From contig CP120722.1 in NCBI GenBank assembly GCA_029719485.1, forward strand, positions 4,092,001 to 4,156,000: a stretch of 64,000 nucleotides of DNA, written 5' to 3'. Position numbers and translations under genes: made by a program. Each line of letters opens with the position of its first letter. Position 1 is the first letter of the stretch. Below are positions 9,043-19,446 of this stretch, piece after piece. The notes under the pieces were generated by a model that saw nothing but the letters and a program-made list of their open reading frames with translations, was not told the origin of the DNA and ran no database searches. This DNA is from Kiritimatiellota bacterium B12222. Lineage in GTDB: Bacteria; Verrucomicrobiota; Kiritimatiellia; SS1-B-03-39; UBA6053.

Positions 9043-9546
9043 TTAGAACGCACAACTAATCGATATGCCGTAATCTAATTCACCGGTGTCAAAATCTCCG
9101 AAGTCTTGAATTTCAGTGAAGGGGAAATAGGCATGAATCCCTGCTTGAAAGCGATTTCCCAAAGGCACATTCAATCCCAATTGGATTTGAAAATAAAGGT
9201 CACTCCACTCTGTGCCTGTATCAGAGTCAATATAGTCCATCATTAAAGAAACACCCGAAACAAACAATTTATCTGACCCCAACAAGGTAATTTCAGGTGT
9301 AATCACCATATTGGCCTGATCGGGCCCCGTTAAATCGCCAGCATAACTGGCTCCCATGCGCCAGCCCCCCATGCCATCAAAAATATCCAAATATAATCCA
9401 TAAGACATATCATCCTTGCCATAAGGACGATCGGGAAATGATTTTGCCCGCTTGTCATATTCTTTCACCACAACTGTAAGCGCTTTTTGAGCAAAAAGCG
9501 GACTAACGAAGAGCAAACAAAAGCAAAGAGTAAGATATTTTTTCAT
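9043..9546 (-). CDS. Small outer-membrane beta-barrel-like protein, unknown function
   Basis: A 167-aa protein with a clear Sec signal peptide (MKKYLTLCFCLLFVSPLFAQ). The mature part looks like short amphipathic beta strands (GGWRMGASYAG, SDLYFQIQLGLNVPLGNRFQAGIHAYFPF) and ends in Phe (SISCAF), as expected for an outer-membrane barrel of about eight strands. An upstream in-frame start exists at 9615, but the ATG at 9546 begins the signal peptide and is chosen. It stands alone with its own terminator. The family was not recognised. Confidence 0.75.
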   Translation of the reverse strand: MKKYLTLCFCLLFVSPLFAQKALTVVVKEYDKRAKSFPDRPYGKDDMSYGLYLDIFDGMGGWRMGASYAGDLTGPDQANMVITPEITLLGSDKLFVSGVSLMMDYIDSDTGTEWSDLYFQIQLGLNVPLGNRFQAGIHAYFPFTEIQDFGDFDTGELDYGISISCAF

Positions 9547-9769
9547 AATGATTTTCCGTAAAATTGTAAGTAGATGAATTGACGGTTTCCTCCAGAATAG
9601 CAAGCGGGAAGTCACAGAACACCACGAAAAGAAACAGATCCTGTACCAAGCTTCTCAAAAAGAAATGACCGATTCAGCTCTCCCTTCCTTTAAAATAGTT
9701 CATTCCTGTACTGACATGGTTCTGCTTATTTGCAAAAAGAACTAAAACCTCCACAGCCTCCCTTTTATC

Positions 9770-11806
9770 ATGAGCCCCATACTCGATTTTTCGAACCTGA
9801 AAGAATTTTTCAGAGACTCCGTCCCCGACTTCACGTTGGTGCGCGACCCCACTCACCGAGGGAAAACGACCCATACCACCACCGTTTTTTCAGGAGAACC
9901 TGAGGAATGGATCTCCTACCTCAAAACCCCATGGAACGAACGCAGAAATCATCCCTTAAAATTGGATGTCGAACTCGATAAGAAAAATCGCAAAGTGAAA
10001 TTTCACGGACAGAATGAAATCTCACGGTTGTGGGCAGGCTACCTCACGGAAGGCACTGTGCTTATCCGTAAATTCCTGGCCGATTCCCCCATCACCACCC
10101 AAGTCCTCGAAGAACTGATTTTCGAGAATGAAACAAATTTCTCCAGTCAACTTCATGTCCATGCCACCCACCCTCTTCCCAGCATGGGTACCCGCGAAGT
10201 GCGTTTCGATGATCAACTCAATCCCATTGAGACCGATATTGTCCTCCGTGCCGAAACCCTAAAATCTGTAGAACAACGGTTAAAATCAGAAGGAAAAAAT
10301 ATCTCCGACATACGAAAATTGGGCATCCTCTGGCCCGTCATCCGTAGAATTATTTCCCAACTCGGATATTCGAGCTACCCGCGTGACCGCTTTCGCGACC
10401 GGATTGTCCTCACCACCAAAGTGAGCTTCATCACCATACAATTGTTGTTTGACGGCAAAGAAAAAGGAAAGTTGAAGCCCAATGAAGCAGGCGACATCTA
10501 TATGGATTTCGTCTCCGAGCGGGAAGAGATCAAAAAGAAACATCTCTATCTGCGCAGCAACTACTTTCGCATGCTCAATGATCTCAGTTTCTTGACCAAA
10601 GAAAAAAATTACCAGTCCTTTTGGGATGTGAGCCAAGTGGTGGTCAGAGATTATCTCGATCAACAGTATCTACGTATCAGCCTCGCGGGGGTGATGCCGG
10701 GCATGATGGAATGGACCGCCCCCATGGATTTCACCTGGGTTAAGAAGAAAAAGGTAGAAACCCCTTCGCCCCAAAAAGGCAAATACGGCATTTTAGATCA
10801 AGAGGATTACAACGCGTGGAGAAAAGTACATCCTCAACTCAACGACATCGGATTTGTTCTCTTGCGCCAGCTGGGAATGGGACAATTCGGTCGGGTTTAT
10901 GAAGCCCTCAACCTTAAAAACAGCAGTATTCCCGAACGCGTAGCCATTAAAGTCGACCGGATTCGCAAAGGCAAAAAACAGGAAGCCATTCAGGCGGTGG
11001 ATACCATCATGGATATCAGCCGTGGCCTTTCCCAATGCCCACATGTGATCCGTATCTATGATGCAGGGAAACTCAAGCAAATCGACAGCACCTATCATAT
11101 CCTCCAACTCGTGGATGGCGACACCCTCGACAACCTCATTGGCGTCACCGGCACCGAACACGCCAGTGTTTATCGCCCCCCCATCCTCCGTACATCCGTA
11201 CAAGACTTAAAACGGGAATACCTCCGGGTCATCAAATCAACCGAAGGAGAGCAATGGAGACGAGAGCGCATGTCTCTCCCTTTCAGTGATCCCTTGACCT
11301 TGTCCCAATCTCTCGATGTTATCACCAGCACCTTGCTTTGGCTCGAAGAAGTCCATGGCCTCAATTACGCCATCAACGACCTCAAAAATGGCAACCTCAT
11401 GATCAGCCGAAATGGCCAACTCAAAGGAATCGATCTCGACACCTATTCCCCTGTATTCACTCCCCTGGATAAATTACCCGATTTCTTTTTCCTCGCCATT
11501 ACCGTCCTACTGTTTGTGTTAAAAGTACTGACCATCGGACATGACGAAGAGATCAAAGCCAGTGGGCTCTTGTCCGATATGAATGCACTCCACAAAACCT
11601 TGCTCGATAACTGGCGATTTGGAGATCTGGCGACCCTCACCAACGGACGGGTAGAAACCGAAGAGGTCATTCATTGGATCATGGACCTTATCAATAATTC
11701 CCGTAACGGCAGCTACGCCCACGATCCCGAATCCTTCACCAATGCCATCGACAAACTCATCCACTTTAAACGCGGATTAGTGAACGAAGAAATGGTGTTG
11801 GATTAG
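9770..11806 (+). CDS. Atypical protein-kinase-fold protein with unknown N-terminal domain
   Basis: A 678-aa, apparently cytoplasmic protein with no signal peptide or membrane helix. Residues about 365-600 form a protein-kinase domain: glycine loop LGMGQFGRVYEA (from 368), VAIKVD with the ATP-binding Lys at 394, catalytic loop NDLKNGNLM with Asp at 537, and the metal-binding Asp at 555. Two motifs are degenerate: HRD reads IND and DFG reads DLD. A long stretch (about residues 468-510) sits between the N-lobe and the catalytic loop. Residues 1-350 resemble nothing I recognise; they are mixed alpha/beta and rich in charged residues. It is a lone gene with a repeat tract after its stop. It may be an active kinase or a pseudokinase. 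Confidence 0.8.
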   Translation: MSPILDFSNLKEFFRDSVPDFTLVRDPTHRGKTTHTTTVFSGEPEEWISYLKTPWNERRNHPLKLDVELDKKNRKVKFHGQNEISRLWAGYLTEGTVLIRKFLADSPITTQVLEELIFENETNFSSQLHVHATHPLPSMGTREVRFDDQLNPIETDIVLRAETLKSVEQRLKSEGKNISDIRKLGILWPVIRRIISQLGYSSYPRDRFRDRIVLTTKVSFITIQLLFDGKEKGKLKPNEAGDIYMDFVSEREEIKKKHLYLRSNYFRMLNDLSFLTKEKNYQSFWDVSQVVVRDYLDQQYLRISLAGVMPGMMEWTAPMDFTWVKKKKVETPSPQKGKYGILDQEDYNAWRKVHPQLNDIGFVLLRQLGMGQFGRVYEALNLKNSSIPERVAIKVDRIRKGKKQEAIQAVDTIMDISRGLSQCPHVIRIYDAGKLKQIDSTYHILQLVDGDTLDNLIGVTGTEHASVYRPPILRTSVQDLKREYLRVIKSTEGEQWRRERMSLPFSDPLTLSQSLDVITSTLLWLEEVHGLNYAINDLKNGNLMISRNGQLKGIDLDTYSPVFTPLDKLPDFFFLAITVLLFVLKVLTIGHDEEIKASGLLSDMNALHKTLLDNWRFGDLATLTNGRVETEEVIHWIMDLINNSRNGSYAHDPESFTNAIDKLIHFKRGLVNEEMVLD

Positions 11807-11961
11807 AGTCAGGAGTCAGAAGTCAGAAGTCAGAGACGTATAAAATGCGACCTTGGACGTTGGAAATATTTAAAACCTGACCTCTGACTTCTGACCTCTG
11901 ACTCTTGACTCTTGACTCTTGACTCTTGACTCTTGACTCTTGACTCTTGACTCTTGACTCC
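11807..11961. repeat. Heptamer tandem repeat with an inverted partner
   Basis: Right after the kinase-like gene stop are four heptamers AGTCAGG/AGTCAGA (11807-11834). After 43 unique bases come twelve heptamers (11878-11961): TGACCTC, TGACTTC, TGACCTC, eight perfect TGACTCT and one TGACTCC. The left array is the reverse complement of the first right-hand units, so a long stem is possible. The tract fills the gap between two convergent genes and ends 6 bases before the trpB stop. Variable-copy slippage is likely. Confidence 0.9.
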
Positions 11962-11967
11962 TGAAAA

Positions 11968-13179
11968 TCACTCCCCAAAGCCATAGTTCTCAACCACGAA
12001 GTCGAGATCTTTATCCCCACGGCCGGAGAGATTTAACAGGATCGTCCCATATTTCATTTCTTTCGCTTTTTCCATGGCAAAGGCCACCGCATGCGCACTT
12101 TCCAGCGCACAAATAATGCCTTCCTGACGGCTCAAGGTAAAGAAAGCATCGATACAAGCCTTGTCATCCGCCGTTGCGTAGTGAATACGACCCGCGTCTT
12201 TCAAATGACAATGCTCAGGACCCGTTCCCGGATAATCCAAGCCACTCGCCACCGAATACACCGGCGAAGGTTCACCTTTTTCATCCTGCAGCAGATAACA
12301 TTTAAATCCATGAATAATCCCCGGCATCCCATAGGTCATGGTGGCCGCATGATCACCCGTTTCGGATCCACGTCCTAAAGGCTCAACCCCCCAAATTTCA
12401 CAGGGATCATTCAAAAAGGCCGAGAAAATCCCCATCGCATTACTGCCACCACCCACACAGGCACAAACCACATCGGGCATGCCTCCCGTCATCTCATGAA
12501 ACTGCGCACGGGCCTCAATCCCCACCACACTTTGAAAATCGCGCACCATCATCGGAAAAGGATGAGGCCCTACCACCGACCCTATGCAATAAATCGTATT
12601 CACCGGATCTTTCAAATAAGACTCAAAGGCAGAATCCACCGCTTCTTTGAGCGTTTTTAAGCCGTGAGTCACCGGCACCACTTTGGCTCCCAGTAACTTC
12701 ATGCGCACCACATTGGGATGCTCTTTGGCAATATCCACTTCTCCCATATGGATCTCACACTCCAACCCAAAATACGCCGCCGCTGTCGCCAAGGCCACTC
12801 CGTGCTGTCCCGCCCCCGTTTCGGCAATCAACTTTTTCTTGCCCATATATTTGGCCAATAAGCCTTCGCCCATACAATGATTTAACTTGTGCGCACCCGT
12901 GTGATTCAAATCCTCGCGCTTCATGTAGATTTGCGCACCCCCACAGAGTTCGGACAGACGAGCCGCATGATACACCGGCGTCGGACGACCCTGATAATGT
13001 TTATAAATCGACCGGAGTTCTTCAATAAAGCGATGAGAACGACTGATCTTGAGGTACGCATCGTGAATTTCCTGCATCGGTCCAACCAACGGCGGAGGAA
13101 TAAACGAGCCCCCGTATTCACCAAAATTACCATCAGCATCAGGGGTGTTCTTCAAATAGCTACTATAGTCTGTACTCAT
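11968..13179 (-). CDS. trpB: Tryptophan synthase beta subunit
   Basis: PLP enzyme of 403 aa that condenses indole with serine to give tryptophan. The PLP Lys is in HTGAHKLNH (Lys98). Also present are [10 protein letters not shown] with the catalytic Glu, [17 protein letters not shown], the phosphate-binding [10 protein letters not shown], and [11 protein letters not shown]. The length and the GLDYPG form match the TrpB1 class that pairs with TrpA. The ATG at 13179, with GGAGAAAG upstream, is preferred over a TTG one codon earlier. trpA is not adjacent but lies about 20 kb away in another operon. The divergent neighbour is ilvD. Confidence 0.96.
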   Translation of the reverse strand: MSTDYSSYLKNTPDADGNFGEYGGSFIPPPLVGPMQEIHDAYLKISRSHRFIEELRSIYKHYQGRPTPVYHAARLSELCGGAQIYMKREDLNHTGAHKLNHCMGEGLLAKYMGKKKLIAETGAGQHGVALATAAAYFGLECEIHMGEVDIAKEHPNVVRMKLLGAKVVPVTHGLKTLKEAVDSAFESYLKDPVNTIYCIGSVVGPHPFPMMVRDFQSVVGIEARAQFHEMTGGMPDVVCACVGGGSNAMGIFSAFLNDPCEIWGVEPLGRGSETGDHAATMTYGMPGIIHGFKCYLLQDEKGEPSPVYSVASGLDYPGTGPEHCHLKDAGRIHYATADDKACIDAFFTLSRQEGIICALESAHAVAFAMEKAKEMKYGTILLNLSGRGDKDLDFVVENYGFGE

Positions 13180-13273
13180 CAAACTTTCTCCGCGGTTAAA
13201 CTTTCATTTGGAACTTGCATGCTAATCCTTCAAGTGGTTTAGGGCAAGATCAAGAGTCAAAAAAGGAATCATT

Positions 13274-14944
13274 ATGCGTAGCGATAAAACAAAAAAAGGA
13301 TTGGAACGAGCCCCTCACCGTAGCCTCATGCGGGCAACCGGCATGACAACGGAGGATATCAAAAAACCTTTCATTGCCATTTGTAATTCCTTTAACGAGG
13401 TAATTCCCGGCCACGCACATCTCGACAAAGTTGGCGCATTCATCAAAGAGGCCGTCCGCGAAGCCGGCGGCACCCCCATTGAATTTAACATGATCGGGGT
13501 TTGCGACGGTATTGCCATGGGACATTCGGGCATGAAATATTCGCTTCCCAGCCGTGAGCTGATTGCCGACGCCGTGGAAACCATGGTCGGCGCCCACGCC
13601 TTCGATGCCATGATTTGCATTCCCAACTGCGACAAGATTGTGCCCGGCATGATTATGGGCGCCATGCGCGTCAATATCCCCACCCTTTTTGCCAGTGGAG
13701 GCCCCATGGCCGCCGGAAAAACCAAAGACGGCAAGGTCATCGATTTGATCAGCGTTTTCGAAGGCGTGGCCGCCCGTAAACAAGAAAAAATTTCCGAAAC
13801 AGAACTCGAAGAGCTCGAATGCAAAGGCTGCCCTTCACAAGGATCCTGCTCCGGCATGTTTACCGCCAACTCCATGAACTGCCTCTGCGAAGCCATTGGA
13901 CTCTCCCTCCCCGGCAACGGCACCATTTTGGCCATCGATCCCCGACGCAAAGAGCTCTGGCGTCAAGCCGCTTTCCGCGCCGTGGAAATGGCAAAAGCCG
14001 ATGCCCCTCTGCCACGTGACATCGTCACCAAAGCGTCCCTCGACAACGCCTTCGCCCTCGATATGGCCATGGGCGGCAGTACCAACACTGTCCTCCACAC
14101 CCTCGCCATCGCCAACGAAGCAGAGGTAGAATACTCCCTCGAAGACATCGATGCCGTTTCCAAAATCTGCCCCAATATCTGCAAAGTGTCCCCCTCCTCT
14201 TCCTATCACATGGAAGATGTTGATGCCGCGGGAGGCATCTCCGCCATTCTGGGGGAAATTGCTAAACGCGACGGTCTGCTCAATCTGGACTGCATCACCG
14301 TCACTGGAAAAACCCTGGGTGAAAACATTGCCGGGGCCGAAACGAAAGACGAGGCCTGCATCCGCAAAATTGAAAATGCCTACAGTCAGGTTGGCGGACT
14401 CTCCGTCCTGTGGGGAAATCTGGCCGAAGGCGGTTGCGTGGTCAAAAGCGCAGGTGTAGATCCCAAGATGCTGAAACACAGCGGACCCGCAGTCATTTTT
14501 GAATCACAGGAAGAAGCTTGTGCCGGCATCTTAAACAACAAAGTGAAAGCCGGAGACGTAGTCGTCATCCGCTACGAAGGGCCCAAAGGCGGCCCGGGCA
14601 TGCAGGAAATGTTGGCCCCCACCAGTTACATTATGGGACAGGGACTCGGGGACAGCGTCGCCCTGATTACCGACGGACGTTTCAGCGGCGGCACCCACGG
14701 CGCCTGCATCGGCCACATCTCCCCCGAAGCAGCCGAAGGCGGCCCCATCGGTCTGCTCAAAGCAGGCGATATCATCGATATCGATATTCCGAACAACAGC
14801 ATAGCGGTTCAGCTCTCCAATGAAGAATTGGCCGAACGTAAAAAATCCTGGACCGAACCCGAACCCCGCTTCAAAAAAGGTTGGCTCTCCCGCTACGCCA
14901 AAATGGCCACCAACGCCAGCAACGGCGCTGTGCTCAAGGCCTGA
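13274..14944 (+). CDS. ilvD: Dihydroxy-acid dehydratase
   Basis: Iron-sulfur enzyme of 556 aa that dehydrates dihydroxy acids in valine, leucine and isoleucine synthesis. Diagnostic blocks are [13 protein letters not shown], the cluster-ligand region [47 protein letters not shown], and near the end [21 protein letters not shown]. The length is standard. The start is set by the ATG at 13274 with AAGGA upstream. No other ilv gene is in the window; trpB is transcribed divergently from the 94-base gap. Confidence 0.97.
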   Translation: MRSDKTKKGLERAPHRSLMRATGMTTEDIKKPFIAICNSFNEVIPGHAHLDKVGAFIKEAVREAGGTPIEFNMIGVCDGIAMGHSGMKYSLPSRELIADAVETMVGAHAFDAMICIPNCDKIVPGMIMGAMRVNIPTLFASGGPMAAGKTKDGKVIDLISVFEGVAARKQEKISETELEELECKGCPSQGSCSGMFTANSMNCLCEAIGLSLPGNGTILAIDPRRKELWRQAAFRAVEMAKADAPLPRDIVTKASLDNAFALDMAMGGSTNTVLHTLAIANEAEVEYSLEDIDAVSKICPNICKVSPSSSYHMEDVDAAGGISAILGEIAKRDGLLNLDCITVTGKTLGENIAGAETKDEACIRKIENAYSQVGGLSVLWGNLAEGGCVVKSAGVDPKMLKHSGPAVIFESQEEACAGILNNKVKAGDVVVIRYEGPKGGPGMQEMLAPTSYIMGQGLGDSVALITDGRFSGGTHGACIGHISPEAAEGGPIGLLKAGDIIDIDIPNNSIAVQLSNEELAERKKSWTEPEPRFKKGWLSRYAKMATNASNGAVLKA

Positions 14945-14992
14945 GACAGGCCTCCAGACTTAGGTTCCGAACTTCGGAAGAGAGAAAGGATA

Positions 14993-15015
14993 CCTTTTCC
15001 GATGCTCGGAAAAGG
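14993..15015 (+). terminator. Strong hairpin after ilvD
   Basis: CCTTTTCCGA and TCGGAAAAGG form a perfect 10-bp stem with a 3-base loop, 50 bases after the ilvD stop. A smaller stem (TTCCGA/TCGGAA near 14964) precedes it. There is no T tract on the + strand, so it may end transcription by another route or protect the 3' end. Confidence 0.45.
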
Positions 15016-15024
15016 GTGAAGGAC

Positions 15025-15062
15025 TTAAAAATAAAGAGACGACCCTCGCGAGGCTCGGGTCG
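15025..15062 (-). terminator. Probable terminator of the pst operon
   Basis: CGACCC (15040-15045) and GGGTCG (15057-15062) form a stem that on the minus strand is followed by a T-rich stretch. It lies about 30-65 bases beyond the pstB stop. Confidence 0.65.
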
Positions 15063-15089
15063 ATCACAGGCAAGAATGCCGCTGTTAGC

Positions 15090-15914
15090 TCAGCCAAAGC
15101 GACCGGTAATATAATCTTCGGTCTGTTTGTTGTCGGGATTGCTGAACAGACGCGCGGTGTCATCATATTCGATCAATTTGCCGAGATAGAAGAAGGCCGT
15201 TTTGTCAGAGACGCGGGTGGCCTGTTGCATATTATGGGTCACGATCACGATGGTGAAATCGGTTTTGAGTTCATCAATCAACTCTTCGATCTGAGCCGTC
15301 GCAATCGGGTCGAGAGCGGAACAGGGTTCGTCCATCAAAATAATTTCAGGTTCAACCGCAATCGCCCGCGCAATACACAGACGCTGCTGCTGTCCACCGG
15401 ACATGCCTAAGGCGCTGTCGTGCAAACGATCTTTCACTTCGTCCCACAACGCGGCCCCACGCAAACTGCGTTCCACCACTTCATCCAAATAGGATTTCTT
15501 TTTGATGCCCCGGATTTTTAATCCGTAGGTGATGTTCTCATAAATACTTTTAGGGAAAGGATTCGATTTCTGGAAAACCATGCCCACCCGTTTCCGCAAT
15601 TCAATCACGTCCACATTTTTGCTATTGATATCCACACCGTGAATTTTGATAGAACCGCTGCCAATGTGGGCAACATCCACCAAATCATTCATGCGGTTAA
15701 AGCAACGCAACAAGGTACTTTTTCCACAACCGGAGGGACCAATAAACGCGGTCACCAGCTTTTCAGGAATCTCTAAATTGATATCACACAAGGCCTGCTT
15801 TTTGCCGTAATAGAAATCAAGGTTATCAACCTCAATCAAGGTTTTGGCGGCTGACGTATCAGAAGCAGGTCGGGTAGATTGCGGTGCAGCGACAGAAATA
15901 GATTCATTACTCAT
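15090..15914 (-). CDS. pstB: Phosphate ABC transporter ATP-binding protein
   Basis: ATPase of the high-affinity phosphate importer, 274 aa. Walker A is GPSGCGKST, the Q-loop is [19 protein letters not shown] (specific to PstB), the signature is [14 protein letters not shown], Walker B is [12 protein letters not shown], and the switch region is [10 protein letters not shown]. The ATG at 15914 is chosen over a TTG five codons earlier. An N-terminal Ser/Ala-rich tail of about 25 residues precedes the ABC domain. It is the last gene of pstS-pstC-pstA-pstB; no phoU follows in this window. Confidence 0.97.
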   Translation of the reverse strand: MSNESISVAAPQSTRPASDTSAAKTLIEVDNLDFYYGKKQALCDINLEIPEKLVTAFIGPSGCGKSTLLRCFNRMNDLVDVAHIGSGSIKIHGVDINSKNVDVIELRKRVGMVFQKSNPFPKSIYENITYGLKIRGIKKKSYLDEVVERSLRGAALWDEVKDRLHDSALGMSGGQQQRLCIARAIAVEPEIILMDEPCSALDPIATAQIEELIDELKTDFTIVIVTHNMQQATRVSDKTAFFYLGKLIEYDDTARLFSNPDNKQTEDYITGRFG

Positions 15915-15956
15915 AAAAATTCTCGGCAAGGGTTTTAAATTTTAAACAGGTGGAGA

Positions 15957-17759
15957 TTACCATTTATATAGTTTGCGCATGCGGATACGCAACAGGATCG
16001 AAGTGAATGCAATACAGGCCACAATCAAGAGGAACACAAATGCGGTACCGTATTGCATCCGAACGGTGTATTCATTTTGAGGAATTTTGGAGCTCACCAC
16101 ATAAATATGATAAGGCAAGGCCATCACCCCCTGAACAAAGAAATCAGTGGGTTTGTCCAAGCCTTCCCAGGGAAGATTGTCCCGCAACGCATAAGCTGCG
16201 GTAAACATAATCGGAGCGGTTTCACCGGCCACCCGGGCAACTCCCAGTACGGAGGAAGTTAAAATCCCCGGTAGGGCATAAGGCAGTACATTGGTACGGA
16301 TCGACGTCCATTTGGTCGCCCCCAGTGCCAACGATCCCTCACGGAACCCTTGAGGCACCGCACGAATCGCTTCTTCTGATGAGGTAATAATCACAGGCAA
16401 TACCATGAAAGCCAAGGTGAAACAGCCTGCAGCTAAGGAAACGCCCCATCCGAAAAAGACCACGAACATACCGAAACCAAACAAGCCGAATACAATGGAG
16501 GGTACCCCGGCTAAATTCACAATCGACAGGCGAATCAAGTTGAGCACTTTGCCCGGTTTGGCATATTCACTCAAATAGATGGCCGAGAAGATTCCCAAAA
16601 TTAAGGCGATAGTCATCGACCCTACGGTCAGCAAAATGGTCCCCACAATCGCAGGAAAGATTCCGCCACCACTGTAGGCATATGATTTCACATTCACCCC
16701 AGCCGCTTCAGCTTTACGAGCATACACGCCTCGGTATTCGGTATCACCAGCCTGAAAACTACGCGCATTGGTCAAGGCCAATTTCCGTTCCGTTTCCAGC
16801 TTCTCGAGCTTGGCCGCCCAGCGATCTTCCGCTTTTTTCAAGCTGAGCTTAGCCTTCAGCCACGCTAATTTCGTTTCAGGATCCTCTGGATCCACTTCTG
16901 TAAACAGCACCTCAGCTTTGGCCGTAGCCCGATCCACCAAGTAGCTATACTTCTCTTCCAGCTTCAATTCTTTACCATCAAACTCCGCTTGAATTTGAGC
17001 TTCTTCAGCATTTTGCTTTTCAAAATAGCCCGGCTCAGGCCAAGCGAGTGAGGCCTGCAAATTATCCAACACCCGTTTGGATTCAATTTCCAAGGCTTCA
17101 GGTAATTGAGCAGAAAGTTGATTTTTCATAGAAGCCAAGTTGGCCCGCTCTTCTTCAATTCCTGCTTTTTCTCTAAAGATCGCTTTCCGTGCTTCCAAGC
17201 CAGCGATGATCTCATTCCGCATTTGATGCAATTCAGCTTCCGGAGCATTCCGATCAAAAAGTCGTTGTTGCTTGGCCTCAAGTTTTTCAATCACTTTGGT
17301 GGCGGCGTCTTCTTTACGCTGCACTTGTTTTAATTCTTTTTTGACCCGATTGATATCCGCCCGCACCAGGGCGAGTTCGTTTAAGGTTTCAGCTTTTTGG
17401 GCTTCTGCAGTGACGATGGCGTCTTTGAAGAAAAGTTCTTTCTCAGGAATTTCTTTTCGGATCTCGGCTTCTACTGCGGCCACCGCCTCCAGTTTTGACT
17501 CTGTGAGCATCGCATCATCCCACTCAAACACATAGAGCGTTTGTGGACTCTGCGTAAAAAACCCAACATTCACAAAGGGAAAAGTTTTTTCAAAAATAGT
17601 AATGGATCCCTCATATGCAATCTTAATAAACAGCGTACTGGCTGCGAGCACAATGATGTAAGTACAAATACGGAATAACCAGAAAAAGAATGACTGGACC
17701 GATTTTGCGGGTGTCCGGCGATGCCGGAACATTTCGAGTGAAGAGTCTGAATCAATCAT
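15957..17759 (-). CDS. pstA: Phosphate ABC transporter permease with large coiled-coil insertion
   Basis: Inner-membrane permease of the phosphate importer, 600 aa, roughly twice a standard PstA (about 280-300 aa). One membrane helix (about residues 25-47) is followed by about 290 highly charged residues predicted to form coiled coils (many Glu, Lys and Ala heptads, about 80-345). The permease core follows from about residue 365, with the EAA-type loop [21 protein letters not shown] split by the usual Gly and [14 protein letters not shown] near the end. Between helix 1 and helix 2 the insert should lie in the periplasm. It starts 6 bases after the pstC stop. The insertion's role is unknown; contact with PstS or the cell wall is possible. 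Confidence 0.92.
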   Translation of the reverse strand: MIDSDSSLEMFRHRRTPAKSVQSFFFWLFRICTYIIVLAASTLFIKIAYEGSITIFEKTFPFVNVGFFTQSPQTLYVFEWDDAMLTESKLEAVAAVEAEIRKEIPEKELFFKDAIVTAEAQKAETLNELALVRADINRVKKELKQVQRKEDAATKVIEKLEAKQQRLFDRNAPEAELHQMRNEIIAGLEARKAIFREKAGIEEERANLASMKNQLSAQLPEALEIESKRVLDNLQASLAWPEPGYFEKQNAEEAQIQAEFDGKELKLEEKYSYLVDRATAKAEVLFTEVDPEDPETKLAWLKAKLSLKKAEDRWAAKLEKLETERKLALTNARSFQAGDTEYRGVYARKAEAAGVNVKSYAYSGGGIFPAIVGTILLTVGSMTIALILGIFSAIYLSEYAKPGKVLNLIRLSIVNLAGVPSIVFGLFGFGMFVVFFGWGVSLAAGCFTLAFMVLPVIITSSEEAIRAVPQGFREGSLALGATKWTSIRTNVLPYALPGILTSSVLGVARVAGETAPIMFTAAYALRDNLPWEGLDKPTDFFVQGVMALPYHIYVVSSKIPQNEYTVRMQYGTAFVFLLIVACIAFTSILLRIRMRKLYKW

Positions 17760-17765
17760 ACTATA

Positions 17766-19355
17766 TTATCCAGCGGAAATTTTGTAACGACGCACAATAG
17801 CCTGTGCGATATAGTTAATAAGTAGCGAAAGGAAAAAGAGGAAAATACCTACGCAGAACAGGGCACGGTAATGAATACTCCCAGGAACCACTTCCCCCAT
17901 TTCCTGGGCGATAATCCCCGTCATGGTGTGAACCGGCTCAAACACAATCCCCAGTCCTTTGGAAAGTTCGGGTACTGCAATCTGGTTACCAGCGCAAAGC
18001 AACACCACCATGGTTTCACCGATCACCCGACCAAAACCGAGCAACACCGCGGAAATAATCCCGGAAAGTGAACTGGGGATTTGAATGCGCCAAATCGTCT
18101 GCCAACGGGTCGCGCCCATCGCTTCCGATGCTTCGGTAAACGCTTTAGGCACGTTATTGAGCGCATCTTCTGCCAAAGTGAAAATCGTAGGTACGGCCAT
18201 CAATGCCAACAAACATCCCGCCGTATACGCATTCAGTCGTTCACTAATGGGGAAAAACGGCACCCAGGCTAAGAAATCCTGCTCAGACAGCGTTCGAATA
18301 AAGGTGCCGAAAATGGCCACCCCAAAGAATCCAATCACCACCGACGGAATCGCAGAGATAAATTCAATATAGGGCTTGATGATATTTTGCTCAGAAGATG
18401 ACGCAACTTGATTCACATACACCGCAGCAAACACACCAAAAGGAATGGCAAAGGAGAGCGCAACCAAGGTGACCAAAAGTGATCCACTCAACAGCGGCCA
18501 AATACCATAGAAATCCTGCCAGGAACTGTTGGTCGTCCATTGACTCCCAAACAGGAATCCCCCAAGGGTCTGCAAAAAGGTGAAGGGCTTCTCTGGATCG
18601 TACTTCGCCAATTTGTCATCAAATTTGGTCATGCTATCCAAAAACGTTTTCAACCCTTTTTCATAGATCAACATTTCTTTTTTAGCATCCGGACTCAAAT
18701 TCAATTCAGGCATCGCCTCTTGAGCTGCCAGTAAATTTTCTAGGAACATATCATTCGCCGCCTCGATCTCCGGCATCATGGCAATAATTTGTTCACGGGA
18801 GCTTTTAAGAAAAGCCGCACTCTGCTCTTCATTCATCAGGGTGGTGAGATCTACCCCTGTAATTTCTCGACGGGTGTTGTTTACCACCACCGCTTCTTTG
18901 GCCTCCGACGTAATGTCGATCGCCTTTTTGACCACCTGACGCAAAGGATCTGCCGCACTGGAGGTTTGATCCAGACTGGCTTGAAAAGGAGCGGTAAGTG
19001 CTGTGACTTCCTCCCATTCTTTTCCTTCGGCATATAAATCGGTAAGAATACTGACTTGGACTTTGCCGAGTTGCTGTTGCAGCTCGTCGTAGTCATCCAG
19101 TTCGGTTTTTAATAAGCCCACAAATTCCTGACCAGATGCTCGGTAGAGCTCCATATCTTTACGGTATTGTGGGAAAAACCCTACCCCTTCCTTAAAGAGG
19201 AACAGGGTAATGAGAGCCAAGACAAACATGGCGACAAATGCATTGCCTCCAAAAAAGGCTTTGATGTAGGTCCCCCACTCTACCCCCAGAAAGCCGTTGC
19301 CTTGCTTCTGAATAGATTCAGCTGAAAAAGAGGAATTTGATGATTTGAGGTTCAT
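17766..19355 (-). CDS. pstC: Phosphate ABC transporter permease with periplasmic insertion
   Basis: Inner-membrane permease of the phosphate importer, 529 aa against about 300-320 for common PstC. The first membrane helix (about residues 35-55) is followed by about 200 mostly helical, charged residues (about 65-260). The core then shows GIWPLLSGSLLVTLVAL, SAIPSVVIGFFGV, the EAA loop VPKAFTEASEAMGATRWQT, and FGRVIGETMVVLLCAGN. Pseudomonas PstC and PstA are also known to be enlarged between the first two helices, but these inserts look like coiled coils. It is the second gene of the operon, separated from pstS by a strong hairpin. Confidence 0.92.
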   Translation of the reverse strand: MNLKSSNSSFSAESIQKQGNGFLGVEWGTYIKAFFGGNAFVAMFVLALITLFLFKEGVGFFPQYRKDMELYRASGQEFVGLLKTELDDYDELQQQLGKVQVSILTDLYAEGKEWEEVTALTAPFQASLDQTSSAADPLRQVVKKAIDITSEAKEAVVVNNTRREITGVDLTTLMNEEQSAAFLKSSREQIIAMMPEIEAANDMFLENLLAAQEAMPELNLSPDAKKEMLIYEKGLKTFLDSMTKFDDKLAKYDPEKPFTFLQTLGGFLFGSQWTTNSSWQDFYGIWPLLSGSLLVTLVALSFAIPFGVFAAVYVNQVASSSEQNIIKPYIEFISAIPSVVIGFFGVAIFGTFIRTLSEQDFLAWVPFFPISERLNAYTAGCLLALMAVPTIFTLAEDALNNVPKAFTEASEAMGATRWQTIWRIQIPSSLSGIISAVLLGFGRVIGETMVVLLCAGNQIAVPELSKGLGIVFEPVHTMTGIIAQEMGEVVPGSIHYRALFCVGIFLFFLSLLINYIAQAIVRRYKISAG

Positions 19356-19391
19356 GGTGCCTTATTTGCGAATATATAGTCTCGGCGCAAT

Positions 19392-19433
19392 GTAAAAAAG
19401 TGTCCACCGGAACAAGTCCTTGTTCCGGTGGAC
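19392..19433 (-). terminator. Attenuator-type hairpin between pstS and pstC
   Basis: GTCCACCGGAACAAG (19402-19416) and its exact complement (19419-19433) form a 15-bp perfect stem with a 2-base loop. On the minus strand it is followed by CTTTTTTACA. It sits 13 bases after the pstS stop, so it probably ends most transcripts there and leaves pstS more highly expressed than pstCAB. Confidence 0.85.
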
Positions 19434-19446
19434 GGGAAGCGATCAC

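Noticed and set aside
11807..11961. Heptamer tract considered as a CRISPR array
   Set aside because: Units are contiguous 7-mers without unique spacers, and no cas gene is in the window.
13250..13783. 177-codon minus-strand frame opposite ilvD
   Set aside because: Fully antisense to conserved IlvD coding sequence; His/Gly-rich translation typical of a shadow frame.
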